DNA from: an uncultured Planctomycetaceae bacterium
GTDB lineage: Bacteria; Planctomycetota; Planctomycetia; Pirellulales; Thermoguttaceae
Direction: 5' to 3'
Length of the DNA: 17,422 nt
NCBI GenBank assembly: GCA_947307005.1
Contig: CAMZHY010000017.1
Location: forward strand, 1 to 17,422
Positions 1 through 6,893 of this stretch are shown piece after piece. A program made the translations under genes and the position numbers. A model generated the notes under the pieces. It was not told the origin of the DNA and searched no databases. It worked only from the letters and a program-made list of their open reading frames with translations. Numbering within the stretch: the stretch's first letter is position 1; each line of letters begins with the position of its first letter.

Positions 1-1848
1 TTTGAGCCCGGCCTCAAAGGTCGCGGGGAAGGGGAATTCGGCGTCGCCGCCCTTTCCGGCGTGGTCTTCCGTCTCGCCGAAATAGAAGGCCTTCAGATAG
101 GAAACCTCGTCGCGCTTGCCGTTGCTGATTTCGTCGAGTGCGTTTTCCATATCGGCGGTGAAACTGTAGTCGACGAGTTCGGGAAAATGCGTTTCGAGGA
201 GATGACAGACGGCGAACGCGATCCACGTCGGAACGAGCGCGCCGTTCTTCTTAAAGACGTAGCTACGGTTCTGAATGACCTCGATGATCGACGCGTAGGT
301 GCTTGGGCGCCCGATTCCCAAATCTTCGAGCGTTTTCGTGAGGGACGCTTCCGTGTATCGCGCGGCGGGCTGCGTCGTGTGACCTTGCGGCGCGAGGGCG
401 AGGATATCGAGACGGTCGCCCTTCTGAACGTCGGGCAGGTACCGCTCCTGATCGGCGAGTTCGGCGTCGGGATCGTCTTTTCCTTCGACGTAAGCGCGGA
501 GAAAGCCTGGGAATTCGATCGTTTTGCCGCCGACTTTGAAGATCGCGTCGTCAACGGCGACGACGACGGTCTTCTTCTTGCCGCGAGCGTTCGTCATCTG
601 AGACGCGATCGTTCGCTTCCAGATCATGTCGTAGAGTCGGTATTCGTCGTTCGAGAGTTGAGAACGGAGTTCGTCGGGGAGCGGGAAACGACTTCCGGCG
701 GGGCGAATCGCTTCGTGCGCTTCCTGCGCGTTCTTGACCTTATTGACGTAGAAGTTCGGCTTATCGGGGAGATACTCGGCGCCGTAGTGCGTTTCGATCA
801 GCTCGCGCGCCGCGTTAATCGCTTCTTGCGAGAGAACCGTCGAGTCGGTACGCATGTAGGTGATGCGTCCGTTCTCGTAAAGACTCTGCGCGACGCTCAT
901 CGTCTTCTTCGCCGTGAAGCCAAGCTTGCGGTTTGCCTCCTGCTGGAGCATACTTGTGGTGAACGGGGCGCCCGGATGCGTCGCATACGGCTTTTCTTCG
1001 ACCGAATCCACGACGGCGTCGTGTTGTTTGAGACGCGCGACGAGATCGCCCGCAGACTTTTCGTCGAGAAGCGCGAATTTCGCCGGGTTCTTCAGTTTTC
1101 CTGTCGTTGGCTCAAAACTCTTCCCATCGGGAATCGTCTTGTCTCCGATCTTTTCAAGAGGCGCCTGGAATCCTTTAGACGATCCGACGGGCGCGAACTC
1201 GCCGAGAACGTCCCAATATTCGGCGCTTTGGAAGGAGATTCTTTCACGTTCGCGTTCGACGACGAGCCGCATCGCGACGCTTTGAACGCGTCCCGCCGAA
1301 AGATTGCTTTTAATTTTGCGCCAGAGAATCGGCGACGTTTCGTACCCGTAGAGGCGGTCGAGGATGCGCCGCGCCTCTTGCGCATGGACGAGGTTCAAGT
1401 TGATATCGCGCGTGGCGGCGAGCGCTTTGAGGATCGCGTCCTTTGTGATTTCGTGAAAAACGAGGCGCTGATAGGGGACGTTCGGATTGAGCGTTTCCGC
1501 GAGGTGCCAGCTAATCGCTTCTCCCTCGCGGTCCTCATCCGTCGCGAGATAAAGGGTCGAGGCGGTTTTCAGAAGCGACTTGAGTTTGGCGACTTGCTTT
1601 TTCTTATCGTCGGGGACCACGTAATACGGTTCGAAGTCCTTTTCGACGTTGACGCCGAGGTTGGCCCACGGTTTTTTGCGGTCGCTCGCCGCGACTTGGC
1701 TCGCGCGCTGGGGCAGATCTCTAATATGACCGACGCTCGCCTCGACGACGTATCCAGGTCCGAGGTACTTGCCGATGGTTTTCGCTTTGGCGGGTGATTC
1801 GACGATGACTAAAGCGGGTCCCGTCGCCTTTGTTTTACTTTGCGCCAT
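1..1848 (-). CDS. topA: DNA topoisomerase I (type IA), C-terminus cut by window edge
   Basis: Type IA topoisomerase that relaxes negatively supercoiled DNA through a transient 5'-phosphotyrosine link. The visible 616 residues start with an N-terminal TOPRIM domain: the IVESPAKAKT motif with Glu17, and ATDEDREGEA with the metal-binding Asp104, Asp106 and Glu108. The catalytic motif GRITYMRTDS follows, with the active-site Tyr331. The frame stays open to base 1, so the remaining type IA core and any C-terminal zinc-ribbon or repeat domains lie outside the window. The ATG at 1848-1846 fits the usual family N-terminus, although the upstream Shine-Dalgarno match is weak. A sigma70-like promoter at 1966-1994 would give a leader of about 110 nt beginning with a long hairpin. 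The gene is divergent from rpe. The opposite strand is stop-free for 578 codons in register, a by-product of codon bias and not a gene. Confidence 0.97.
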   Translation of the reverse strand, partial: MAQSKTKATGPALVIVESPAKAKTIGKYLGPGYVVEASVGHIRDLPQRASQVAASDRKKPWANLGVNVEKDFEPYYVVPDDKKKQVAKLKSLLKTASTLYLATDEDREGEAISWHLAETLNPNVPYQRLVFHEITKDAILKALAATRDINLNLVHAQEARRILDRLYGYETSPILWRKIKSNLSAGRVQSVAMRLVVERERERISFQSAEYWDVLGEFAPVGSSKGFQAPLEKIGDKTIPDGKSFEPTTGKLKNPAKFALLDEKSAGDLVARLKQHDAVVDSVEEKPYATHPGAPFTTSMLQQEANRKLGFTAKKTMSVAQSLYENGRITYMRTDSTVLSQEAINAARELIETHYGAEYLPDKPNFYVNKVKNAQEAHEAIRPAGSRFPLPDELRSQLSNDEYRLYDMIWKRTIASQMTNARGKKKTVVVAVDDAIFKVGGKTIEFPGFLRAYVEGKDDPDAELADQERYLPDVQKGDRLDILALAPQGHTTQPAARYTEASLTKTLEDLGIGRPSTYASIIEVIQNRSYVFKKNGALVPTWIAFAVCHLLETHFPELVDYSFTADMENALDEISNGKRDEVSYLKAFYFGETEDHAGKGGDAEFPFPATFEAGLK

Positions 1849-1911
1849 TATCAATTCCGTATAAACAACTTAACATATGCGGAGCGCGAGTTTGCGTCGT
1901 CGCGCCCATTA

Positions 1912-1955
1912 GAACTTTCCGCGTTCGCTGTGAAAATAGCGAACGCGGAAAGTTC
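1912..1955. repeat. Perfect 18-bp inverted repeat, hairpin in topA 5' leader
   Basis: The arms at 1912-1929 and 1938-1955 are exact reverse complements, separated by an 8-nt loop. The predicted topA start point lies near 1959 on the minus strand, so the hairpin would form from about the fourth base of the topA mRNA. Neither side has a T-run, so it does not look like an intrinsic terminator. It could be a 5' stabilising stem, a supercoiling-sensitive cruciform, or an operator; the sequence alone does not decide. Confidence 0.85.
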
Positions 1956-1965
1956 CGAGGATAAT

Positions 1966-1994
1966 TTCATAGCGTTGACTCTGATTTTTGTCAA
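1966..1994 (-). promoter_or_regulatory. Predicted sigma70 promoter of topA
   Basis: On the minus strand the -35 box is TTGACA (1994-1989), a perfect consensus. It is followed by a 17-nt spacer and the -10 box TATGAA (1971-1966). The start of transcription would fall near 1959, about 110 nt upstream of the topA ATG. Confidence 0.65.
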
Positions 1995-2103
1995 GAGCCA
2001 ATTTGAGCGCGCGTCCTTTTTTATCGATTTGAACGCAACTGTTGCGCGCGCGCTCTTTCGAGGCGATTTATTCAAATCGTCGCGCCGCCGTCCTCGGGTC
2101 TCT

Positions 2104-2131
2104 TTGACTTTTTCCTCGTGTTCGTTATACT
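2104..2131 (+). promoter_or_regulatory. Predicted sigma70 promoter of rpe-accD-rsgA
   Basis: The -35 box TTGACT (2104-2109) is followed by a 16-nt spacer and the -10 box TATACT (2126-2131). Each box is one mismatch from consensus. The predicted start near 2138 leaves a leader of about 70 nt before the GTG of rpe. No other good promoter is seen before rsgA, so the three genes are probably co-transcribed. Confidence 0.65.
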
Positions 2132-2208
2132 TTGAACGTCGGGACGAACGCGACTTGGGGCGTTTGCCAACGTCGTCGCGCCGACGTTCCCTTTTTACGG
2201 AGGAAGCG

Positions 2209-2916
2209 GTGAACTCTGAAAGTTGGACGAGTCGACTGTCGCGCGAAAGAATCGTCGTCGCGCCTTCGCTGCTCGCGGCGGATTTTGCGAACCTCGAATC
2301 GGAACTTCGCAAACTTGAGACATGCGGCGTTCAGGTCGTTCATATTGACGTGATGGACGGGCGTTTTGTTCCCAACATCAGCGTCGGAGTTCCCGTTGTC
2401 GAGGCGATTCGCAAAGTTACGACGCTCAAACTCGACGTTCACTTAATGATCGAAGAGCCCGAGCGCTACGTCGAGGCGTTTCGGAACGCGGGCGCGGATT
2501 CTCTTTCGGTTCACATTGAGGCGGTTCCCGAGCCGACGGAACTTCTTGGCAAGATTCGCTCGCTCGGCGCCGCGCCGGGGCTGGTCTTAAACTGCGGAAC
2601 GCCCGTCGACGCGATTCTTCCCTATGCGAAATACGCCGATATTCTGCTGACAATGAGCGTTCCAGCGGGATTCGGCGGTCAGAAATTCCACGCCGACGTT
2701 CTAGAATCCGTTCGGAAACTGAGACACGCGGCGCGTCCCGACGCTCTTATCGAGATCGACGGCGGAATCGACGTCGACACGATTGGCGCGGCGGCGGTCG
2801 CGGGCGTCAACATTTTCGTCGCGGGGACGGCGGTTTTCCACGCGACTGATTACGGCGAGCAGATAACGCGTTTGAAGAACGCGGCGTTCGACGCGCTGGC
2901 GGCGCGACGATCATGA
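2209..2916 (+). CDS. rpe: Ribulose-phosphate 3-epimerase
   Basis: Interconverts ribulose 5-phosphate and xylulose 5-phosphate in the pentose phosphate and Calvin-type pathways; cytosolic TIM barrel. The 235-residue product has the family N-terminus VAPSLLAADFANLE. The four expected metal ligands are present: His45 and Asp47 in VVHIDVMDG, His78 in DVHLM, and Asp184 in IEIDGGI. The late barrel motif NIFVAGTAVF is also intact. The GTG at 2209 was chosen because ACGGAGGAAGC precedes it closely and the length then matches the family; the open frame extends upstream to 1840 but that part looks non-coding. Two loops depart from the usual consensus: NCGTP (128-132) where NPxTP is usual, and VPAGFGGQ (151-158) where VNPGFGGQ is usual. 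accD follows after 46 nt. Confidence 0.93.
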   Translation: MNSESWTSRLSRERIVVAPSLLAADFANLESELRKLETCGVQVVHIDVMDGRFVPNISVGVPVVEAIRKVTTLKLDVHLMIEEPERYVEAFRNAGADSLSVHIEAVPEPTELLGKIRSLGAAPGLVLNCGTPVDAILPYAKYADILLTMSVPAGFGGQKFHADVLESVRKLRHAARPDALIEIDGGIDVDTIGAAAVAGVNIFVAGTAVFHATDYGEQITRLKNAAFDALAARRS

Positions 2917-2962
2917 AATACCGGCGGGCGCGCCGCGCCAATGATATTGAGACGAAACAACG

Positions 2963-3733
2963 ATGAGCGGACAAAACACAGGCGAAACGAGGCGTAAACG
3001 CGGCGTGCCGGAGGGACTCTGGGCGCGATGTCCAGGCTGTCAGGCGACGATTTTTCGGAAAGAGGCCAAGCGCCTGCTGGAGACCTGTCCGGAATGTAAT
3101 TATCATTGGACGCTTTCGGCGCCGGAGCGAATCGAGCAAACGCTCGACGACGGGACTTTCGAAGAATGGGACGCGAACCTAGCGACCGCCGATCCCCTCG
3201 AATTCTTTGATCGCAAATCCTACAAGGAGCGCATCCAGAACGAACGAAACTCGACGGGACTGCGCGAGGCGGTCGTGACGGGCTGCGGGCGCATGGGGTC
3301 GGTCGTCGGCGAGAAGATCGTTCGGCTCGTCGAACGCGCGGGAGAGCAGAATCTTCCTCTGATAATCTTCTCGGCCTCGGGCGGCGCGCGAATGCACGAG
3401 GGGATTATTTCGCTTATGCAGATGCCGAAGACGTCCGCCGCGATCGCGAAGTTTCGTTCCGCGGGCGGACTCTTTATCTCCGTGCTGACAAATCCGACGA
3501 TGGGCGGCGTGACCGCGAGTTACGCGTCGCTAGGCGACGTCGTTTTTGCGGAGCCGGGCGCGCTCATCGGTTTCGCGGGACCGCGGACAATCACGGCGAC
3601 GATTCACGCCGAGTTGCCGCCGGGGTTTCAGTCGAGCGAGTTCCAGTTGGATCATGGCTTCGTCGATCGCATCGTCAAGCGTCAGGACATGAAGAGCGAA
3701 CTTGCTCGCGCGATCGACTATTGCAGGAAATAA
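2963..3733 (+). CDS. accD: Acetyl-CoA carboxylase carboxyltransferase beta subunit with internal in-frame deletion
   Basis: AccD and AccA together form the carboxyltransferase that moves CO2 from biotin on AccB to acetyl-CoA, giving malonyl-CoA for fatty acid synthesis. The N-terminal zinc ribbon is complete (Cys23, Cys26, Cys42, Cys45). The crotonase-fold core follows with FSASGGARMHEG, LMQMPKTSAA, LTNPTMGGVTASYA and IGFAGPRTI, and the C-terminal LPPGFQSSEF segment is present. At Arg110/Met111 (bases 3290-3295) the sequence jumps from VVTGCGR directly to MGSVVGEKI. In other AccD proteins about 19 residues lie between these points, a strand rich in hydrophobics ending in a Gly-Gly-Ser or Gly-Ser turn. 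The product is 256 residues, short for the family. Reading frame and codon use are undisturbed on both sides. The Shine-Dalgarno sequence is weak. rsgA follows. Confidence 0.92.
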   Translation: MSGQNTGETRRKRGVPEGLWARCPGCQATIFRKEAKRLLETCPECNYHWTLSAPERIEQTLDDGTFEEWDANLATADPLEFFDRKSYKERIQNERNSTGLREAVVTGCGRMGSVVGEKIVRLVERAGEQNLPLIIFSASGGARMHEGIISLMQMPKTSAAIAKFRSAGGLFISVLTNPTMGGVTASYASLGDVVFAEPGALIGFAGPRTITATIHAELPPGFQSSEFQLDHGFVDRIVKRQDMKSELARAIDYCRK

Positions 3734-3774
3734 CGCGGGAACGCGCGCGACGGAAGGTCGCGAAAGGGGCGCTT

Positions 3775-4989
3775 TTGAGTTCCAAAAAGAAAAAGGGCGG
3801 TTCCGGAAAGGTTCGCGTCGATTTTAAACGCAATCGCAACGGCAAGACGCGCGACGGCGACTGGACCCGGCGCTATCGCGAAGGATTGACGGACCGCTCC
3901 GACGAGGGGGCTGACGTCGCCGACGCGGAGTCCGGCGAGCGCGTCGTCGCTCGAGGGGACGTCGTTCGCAAGAGGACGATCGTCGGTTCTTTCGTCGGCG
4001 AAGAGAATCTGTCGGGCGAAGTCGGCGATTTCGAGTACGTTCCCGACGTCGACGAGAGCGTTTGTCTTAAAGGGCGCGTTCTTAGCGTTCACGGTCTGTA
4101 TTCTTACGTTGAAGACGAGCAGGGGCGAGTCTTTACATGCGTCACTCGTCGCGTTCTCAAGACGATCTCGACGAATCAGCGTCAAATCGTAGTCGCGGGA
4201 GATCGCGTGTATTTTCGCGACGCGAATCTGCCCGACGGACGTTGCGAAGGGATTATCGAGCGCGTCGAACCGCGTTACGGGACGCTCAGCCGCACGAGCT
4301 GGAACCGCAAGCACGTCGTCGTCGCGAACGTCGAGCAGGCGCTGATTATCGCGAGCGCCGCCGAACCGCGGCTCAAACCGAATCTCGTCGATCGGCTTCT
4401 CGTCACCTGCGAACGTTCCGGCGTAAGGCCGATTATTTGCGTCAATAAGATCGACCTAGTCGATCCCGCGTCCCTTCAGCCGCTTGTCGGCGTCTACGCG
4501 AGAATGGGGTATCGGACGGTTCTCGTCAGCGCGAAGACGGGCTTCAACATGGAGCGTTTACGTCGTTTTCTCGTGGGGCGCGAGAGCGTTGTCGTCGGGC
4601 AGAGCGGGGTCGGGAAGTCTTCCCTTCTCAACGCGATCGATTCGACGCTCAACCTCAAAGTCGGCGAGGTGAGCCGCGAGAACGACAAAGGACGTCATAC
4701 GACGACGACCGCGCGTCTTCTGAAGCTTTCCTTCGGCGGTTACGTCGTCGACACGCCTGGCGTGCGACAGTTCATGCTCTGGGACGTCGAACCGAACGAA
4801 GTCGTCGGATATTATCGCGATTTGCGTCCTTACGAAAATCTGTGCAAATTTCCCGACTGCACGCACCGTCATGAAGCGTCGTGCGCCGTCAAGGATTCCG
4901 TCGCGGACGGAAGACTCGACGCGCGACGTTACGAGAGCTATCTCGCGCTTCGCGCCGGCGAGATGGAAAAAATGGATAAACTTGAATAA
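3775..4989 (+). CDS. rsgA: Small ribosomal subunit biogenesis GTPase RsgA
   Basis: Circularly permuted GTPase that binds the 30S subunit and promotes its late maturation. An OB-fold domain at roughly 85-150 precedes the G domain, whose motifs occur in permuted order: NKID (224-227), SAKTG, the P-loop GQSGVGKS (275-282) and DTPG (326-329). The C-terminal zinc site is C-x4-C-x-H-x5-C (Cys357, Cys362, His364, Cys370). The N-terminus is a basic, Lys/Arg/Asn-rich extension of about 30 residues, which I associate with planctomycete RsgA. I chose the TTG at 3775 because AAAGGGG lies 6 nt upstream. A TTG at 3721, overlapping the end of accD, is the other in-frame option and would add 18 residues. It is probably the last gene of the rpe-accD-rsgA transcript; a terminator begins at its stop codon. 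Confidence 0.93.
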   Translation: MSSKKKKGGSGKVRVDFKRNRNGKTRDGDWTRRYREGLTDRSDEGADVADAESGERVVARGDVVRKRTIVGSFVGEENLSGEVGDFEYVPDVDESVCLKGRVLSVHGLYSYVEDEQGRVFTCVTRRVLKTISTNQRQIVVAGDRVYFRDANLPDGRCEGIIERVEPRYGTLSRTSWNRKHVVVANVEQALIIASAAEPRLKPNLVDRLLVTCERSGVRPIICVNKIDLVDPASLQPLVGVYARMGYRTVLVSAKTGFNMERLRRFLVGRESVVVGQSGVGKSSLLNAIDSTLNLKVGEVSRENDKGRHTTTTARLLKLSFGGYVVDTPGVRQFMLWDVEPNEVVGYYRDLRPYENLCKFPDCTHRHEASCAVKDSVADGRLDARRYESYLALRAGEMEKMDKLE

Positions 4990-5017
4990 CGCTTTCCGCG
5001 TCGAAGGCGTTTTATTT
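4988..5017 (+). terminator. Rho-independent terminator after rsgA
   Basis: The arms 4988-4995 and 5004-5011 pair over 8 bp with one G-U wobble around an 8-nt loop. The T-rich tract TTATTTT follows. The stem starts inside the rsgA stop codon. The next gene begins 30 nt later, so some read-through is possible. Confidence 0.6.
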
Positions 5018-5046
5018 TCACGCCTCCTTACCATACGGACGTTACG

Positions 5047-6024
5047 ATGAAAAACGAAATTTCGCGTCGAACCTTTTTAAGCGCCGTCTCCGCAGGTCTA
5101 GGCGCCGTCTCCGTTTCAAATCTCGCTTCGGCTGTCGCCGACGAAGCGCCGGTCGCGCCCGTCTCCGCGACGCTTGATCCCAATCGCGTCCGCTTCTGCC
5201 TCAATTTAGGGACGATCCGCAACTACGAACTGAAAATCAAGGAAGAACTTGAGGTTGCTCGCGACGCGGGCTATCGTTCCGTCGAGATATGGTTCGACCG
5301 CCTTTCAGACTACGCGCGAAGCGCCGACGGAAAAGGATTTGACAAGGACAAGCTTTCGGAGCTTCGGAAATTCGCGGATTCCGAAGGACTGACAATCGAG
5401 AGCGCGATCGGATTCGCCTCGTGGATCGTCGACGACGCGGACCGTCGCTCCGCGGGCGTGGACGAACTCAAACGTCAAGCTGAAGCGTTGGCGATTCTCG
5501 GCGCGAAATACGTCGCCGCGCCAGCCGCCGGCGCGAACGAAAAGATTGAACTCGCCAAGATCGCCGAACGATATCGGACGATTCTCGAAGCGTGCGAGCC
5601 GTTCGGCGTTCGTCCCCTTCTGGAACTCTGGGGGGCGTCCCCGACGCTGAGTCGAATCTCCGACGGTCTCTCGATCTGCGCTGAAACCGATCGCGCCGAC
5701 GCCGCGCTTTTGCTCGACGTCTACCACCTCTATCGGGGCGGAAACTCCTTTGCGGCGCTTTCGCTCGTCGCGGGAGCCGCGCTCCCTATTTTTCACATGA
5801 ACGACTATCCGTCGTCGCCTGAACGCGAGAAGCTTTCGGACGGGGATCGCGTTTTTCCCGGCGACGGCGCCGCGCCGTGGCGTCAGATTCTTACGACGCT
5901 TGGAAAAAACGGATTCGACGGCGTTCTTTCCTTTGAGATATTCAATCGCGACTACGCGCGGCGATATTCCGCCGTCGAACAGGCGAAGATTGGACTCGAG
6001 AAGATGCGCGCGCTTTTCGACTGA
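5047..6024 (+). CDS. Tat-exported sugar phosphate isomerase/epimerase-like TIM-barrel protein
   Basis: Member of the xylose-isomerase-like TIM-barrel superfamily (AP endonuclease 2 / sugar phosphate isomerase-epimerase group), 325 residues. The N-terminus is a twin-arginine signal (SRRTFL at 6-11, then a hydrophobic stretch ending near Ala28-Ala31), which predicts export of the folded protein. A metal-binding quartet can be placed: Glu193 (LLELWG), Asp224 (LLLDVYH, with His227), His250 (IFHMND) and Glu297 (LSFEIFN). This Glu-Asp-His-Glu set is typical of ketose 3-epimerases and inosose-type isomerases, so an active metalloenzyme is likely, but the substrate cannot be read from the sequence. 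No strong Shine-Dalgarno sequence is visible. It lies after the rsgA terminator and seems unrelated in function to its neighbours; it converges on the minus-strand membrane protein gene. Confidence 0.85.
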   Translation: MKNEISRRTFLSAVSAGLGAVSVSNLASAVADEAPVAPVSATLDPNRVRFCLNLGTIRNYELKIKEELEVARDAGYRSVEIWFDRLSDYARSADGKGFDKDKLSELRKFADSEGLTIESAIGFASWIVDDADRRSAGVDELKRQAEALAILGAKYVAAPAAGANEKIELAKIAERYRTILEACEPFGVRPLLELWGASPTLSRISDGLSICAETDRADAALLLDVYHLYRGGNSFAALSLVAGAALPIFHMNDYPSSPEREKLSDGDRVFPGDGAAPWRQILTTLGKNGFDGVLSFEIFNRDYARRYSAVEQAKIGLEKMRALFD

Positions 6025-6055
6025 GCGCGGTCTAAAAAGCGCGCTTTACGCGTAG

Positions 6056-6094
6056 AAAAAGCTCCGACGACGATCGCGTTCGCCGGAGCTTTTT
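6056..6094. terminator. Bidirectional intrinsic terminator
   Basis: The arms 6056-6066 and 6084-6094 form a perfect 11-bp stem beginning with five A and ending with five T. It works as a terminator on both strands. It separates the converging epimerase-like gene (+) and the small membrane protein gene (-). A second T-run (GATTTTT) follows on the plus strand. Confidence 0.85.
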
Positions 6095-6105
6095 GATTTT
6101 TAACG

Positions 6106-6525
6106 TTATTTCTTTGGAGCGGAGTTCTTTTTTGTTAATGCGTTTGACGTCGCGGTCGGAACGCGCGTTTTCTTCTTTCGTCGCCCCGCAGGAGGACGTA
6201 TGAAGAGGTACAGGAGCGTTATCGGGATGACGACGACCAGATATTGCGGACGCCATGCGCAGACGATCGCGCAGATCGGAACGAGAATGAGAAGCCATCG
6301 CGGCAACGATTCAAGCTCGGGCCACGCGAGCCAAAGGAGAAAAAGAATGACGAGTGTTCGGTTGAGTTCAAAAAGGGCGTCGTCCTGCGCGTAGAAATGC
6401 CGGAAGACTCCGTAAGCGACGAGCGCCGCCAGTCCGACGAGAATCCAGCCAAGTTTCGCGCGCATCGTCATGGGGACGCGAGCGCCGTTCTCGTCGGTCT
6501 TGTGAAAAAAATTAGGAAATTTCAT
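6106..6525 (-). CDS. Small polytopic membrane protein of unknown function
   Basis: I do not recognise the family. The 139-residue product has a hydrophilic N-terminus (about 20 residues), then about four hydrophobic segments: roughly 24-41, 56-72, 76-92 and 95-110. A very basic tail of about 25 residues follows (RRKKKTR and several more Lys), likely cytoplasmic by the positive-inside rule. The ATG at 6525 was chosen because GGAAAA lies upstream; a TTG at 6555 would add 10 residues. It is transcribed away from thrS and shares the terminator at 6056-6094. A promoter candidate lies at 6621-6649. Its composition is like that of its neighbours, with no sign of transfer. Confidence 0.7.
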   Translation of the reverse strand: MKFPNFFHKTDENGARVPMTMRAKLGWILVGLAALVAYGVFRHFYAQDDALFELNRTLVILFLLWLAWPELESLPRWLLILVPICAIVCAWRPQYLVVVIPITLLYLFIRPPAGRRKKKTRVPTATSNALTKKNSAPKK

Positions 6526-6620
6526 GCGATTCTTTTCCGCCTTTGTCGCTATCAAGCCGGTCGAGGCTTGGAACGCGACGGTCGTTTAAGTTCGAATTTT
6601 AACGATCGACTCGCCCTCTA

Positions 6621-6649
6621 ATTATCTCCGTTTCAAAAGGATTGCGCAA
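6621..6649 (-). promoter_or_regulatory. Candidate promoter of the small membrane protein gene
   Basis: On the minus strand, TTGCGC (6649-6644), a 17-nt spacer and GATAAT (6626-6621) resemble a sigma70 promoter. The -35 box lies within the palindrome TTGCGCAA (6642-6649). The leader would be about 95 nt. Confidence 0.45.
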
Positions 6650-6864
6650 GGGGCGCGACGTTTCTTTAAGATATGTTCGCCGGACGTTGTCGACGTTTTC
6701 CGTGAAAAATAACGTCTCTCTCTCGGCGCTATCTTTTAAAAAACGACGACGTCGATAAAATAACTGGACAATTTTCGATTTGACCGAAGCTTCCCGTCGA
6801 TTTCGAGACGGGGCGTCTGCCGCGTTGTGGGCGGGTGACGCGCCGAGGTTGGATCGACGTCAGA

Positions 6865-6888
6865 CTCTTGCAAAGTAAGAGAGGCAAG
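6865..6888 (+). promoter_or_regulatory. thrS ribosome-binding site inside two competing stems
   Basis: The Shine-Dalgarno sequence GAGAGG (6879-6884) sits 9 nt before the thrS ATG. CTCTT (6865-6869) can pair with AAGAG (6877-6881), and the overlapping CTTGC (6867-6871) can pair with GCAAG (6884-6888). The two stems exclude each other and both involve the RBS. Each is only 5 bp, so regulation is a suggestion. Confidence 0.4.
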
Positions 6889-6893
6889 TTGCG

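Larger units (their letters stand above)
1849..2208. other. Divergent topA-rpe intergenic region
   Basis: This 360-bp stretch between the divergent starts of topA and rpe has no convincing gene. It carries a promoter facing each way, a perfect 18-bp inverted repeat on the topA side, and a short 13-nt palindrome at 2034-2046 of the form CGCAAC-T-GTTGCG. An open frame runs through it into rpe, but codon use and the RBS place the rpe start at 2209. Confidence 0.8.
6526..6893. other. Divergent intergenic region and thrS leader
   Basis: This 368-bp gap lies between the small membrane protein gene (-) and thrS (+) and holds no gene I can support. It contains a minus-strand promoter candidate and several plus-strand possibilities, such as TTGTCG-17 nt-TAACGT at 6687-6715, none convincing. 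Small hairpins lie in the thrS leader, for example 6793-6798 with 6807-6812. A pair of overlapping stems surrounds the thrS ribosome-binding site. Confidence 0.6.

Noticed and set aside
61..1797. Plus-strand open frame of 578 codons opposite topA
   Set aside because: It lies in codon register antisense to an unmistakable topA. Its Arg/Val/Phe-rich product resembles no family and it has no RBS. High third-position G/C in topA removes antisense stops.
2005..2055. Distant inverted repeat GAGCGCGCG/CGCGCGCTC upstream of rpe
   Set aside because: Simple CG-alternating arms 33 nt apart are expected by chance in this composition.
1840..2208. Upstream extension of the rpe reading frame
   Set aside because: It runs through the promoters and the inverted repeat, has irregular composition, and would make Rpe far too long. 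The GTG at 2209 has a good RBS.
6820..6845. Possible T-box riboswitch before thrS (GGGCGGGTGACGCG)
   Set aside because: The invariant GGTGGNACC core is missing and there is no specifier loop or terminator-antiterminator pair.
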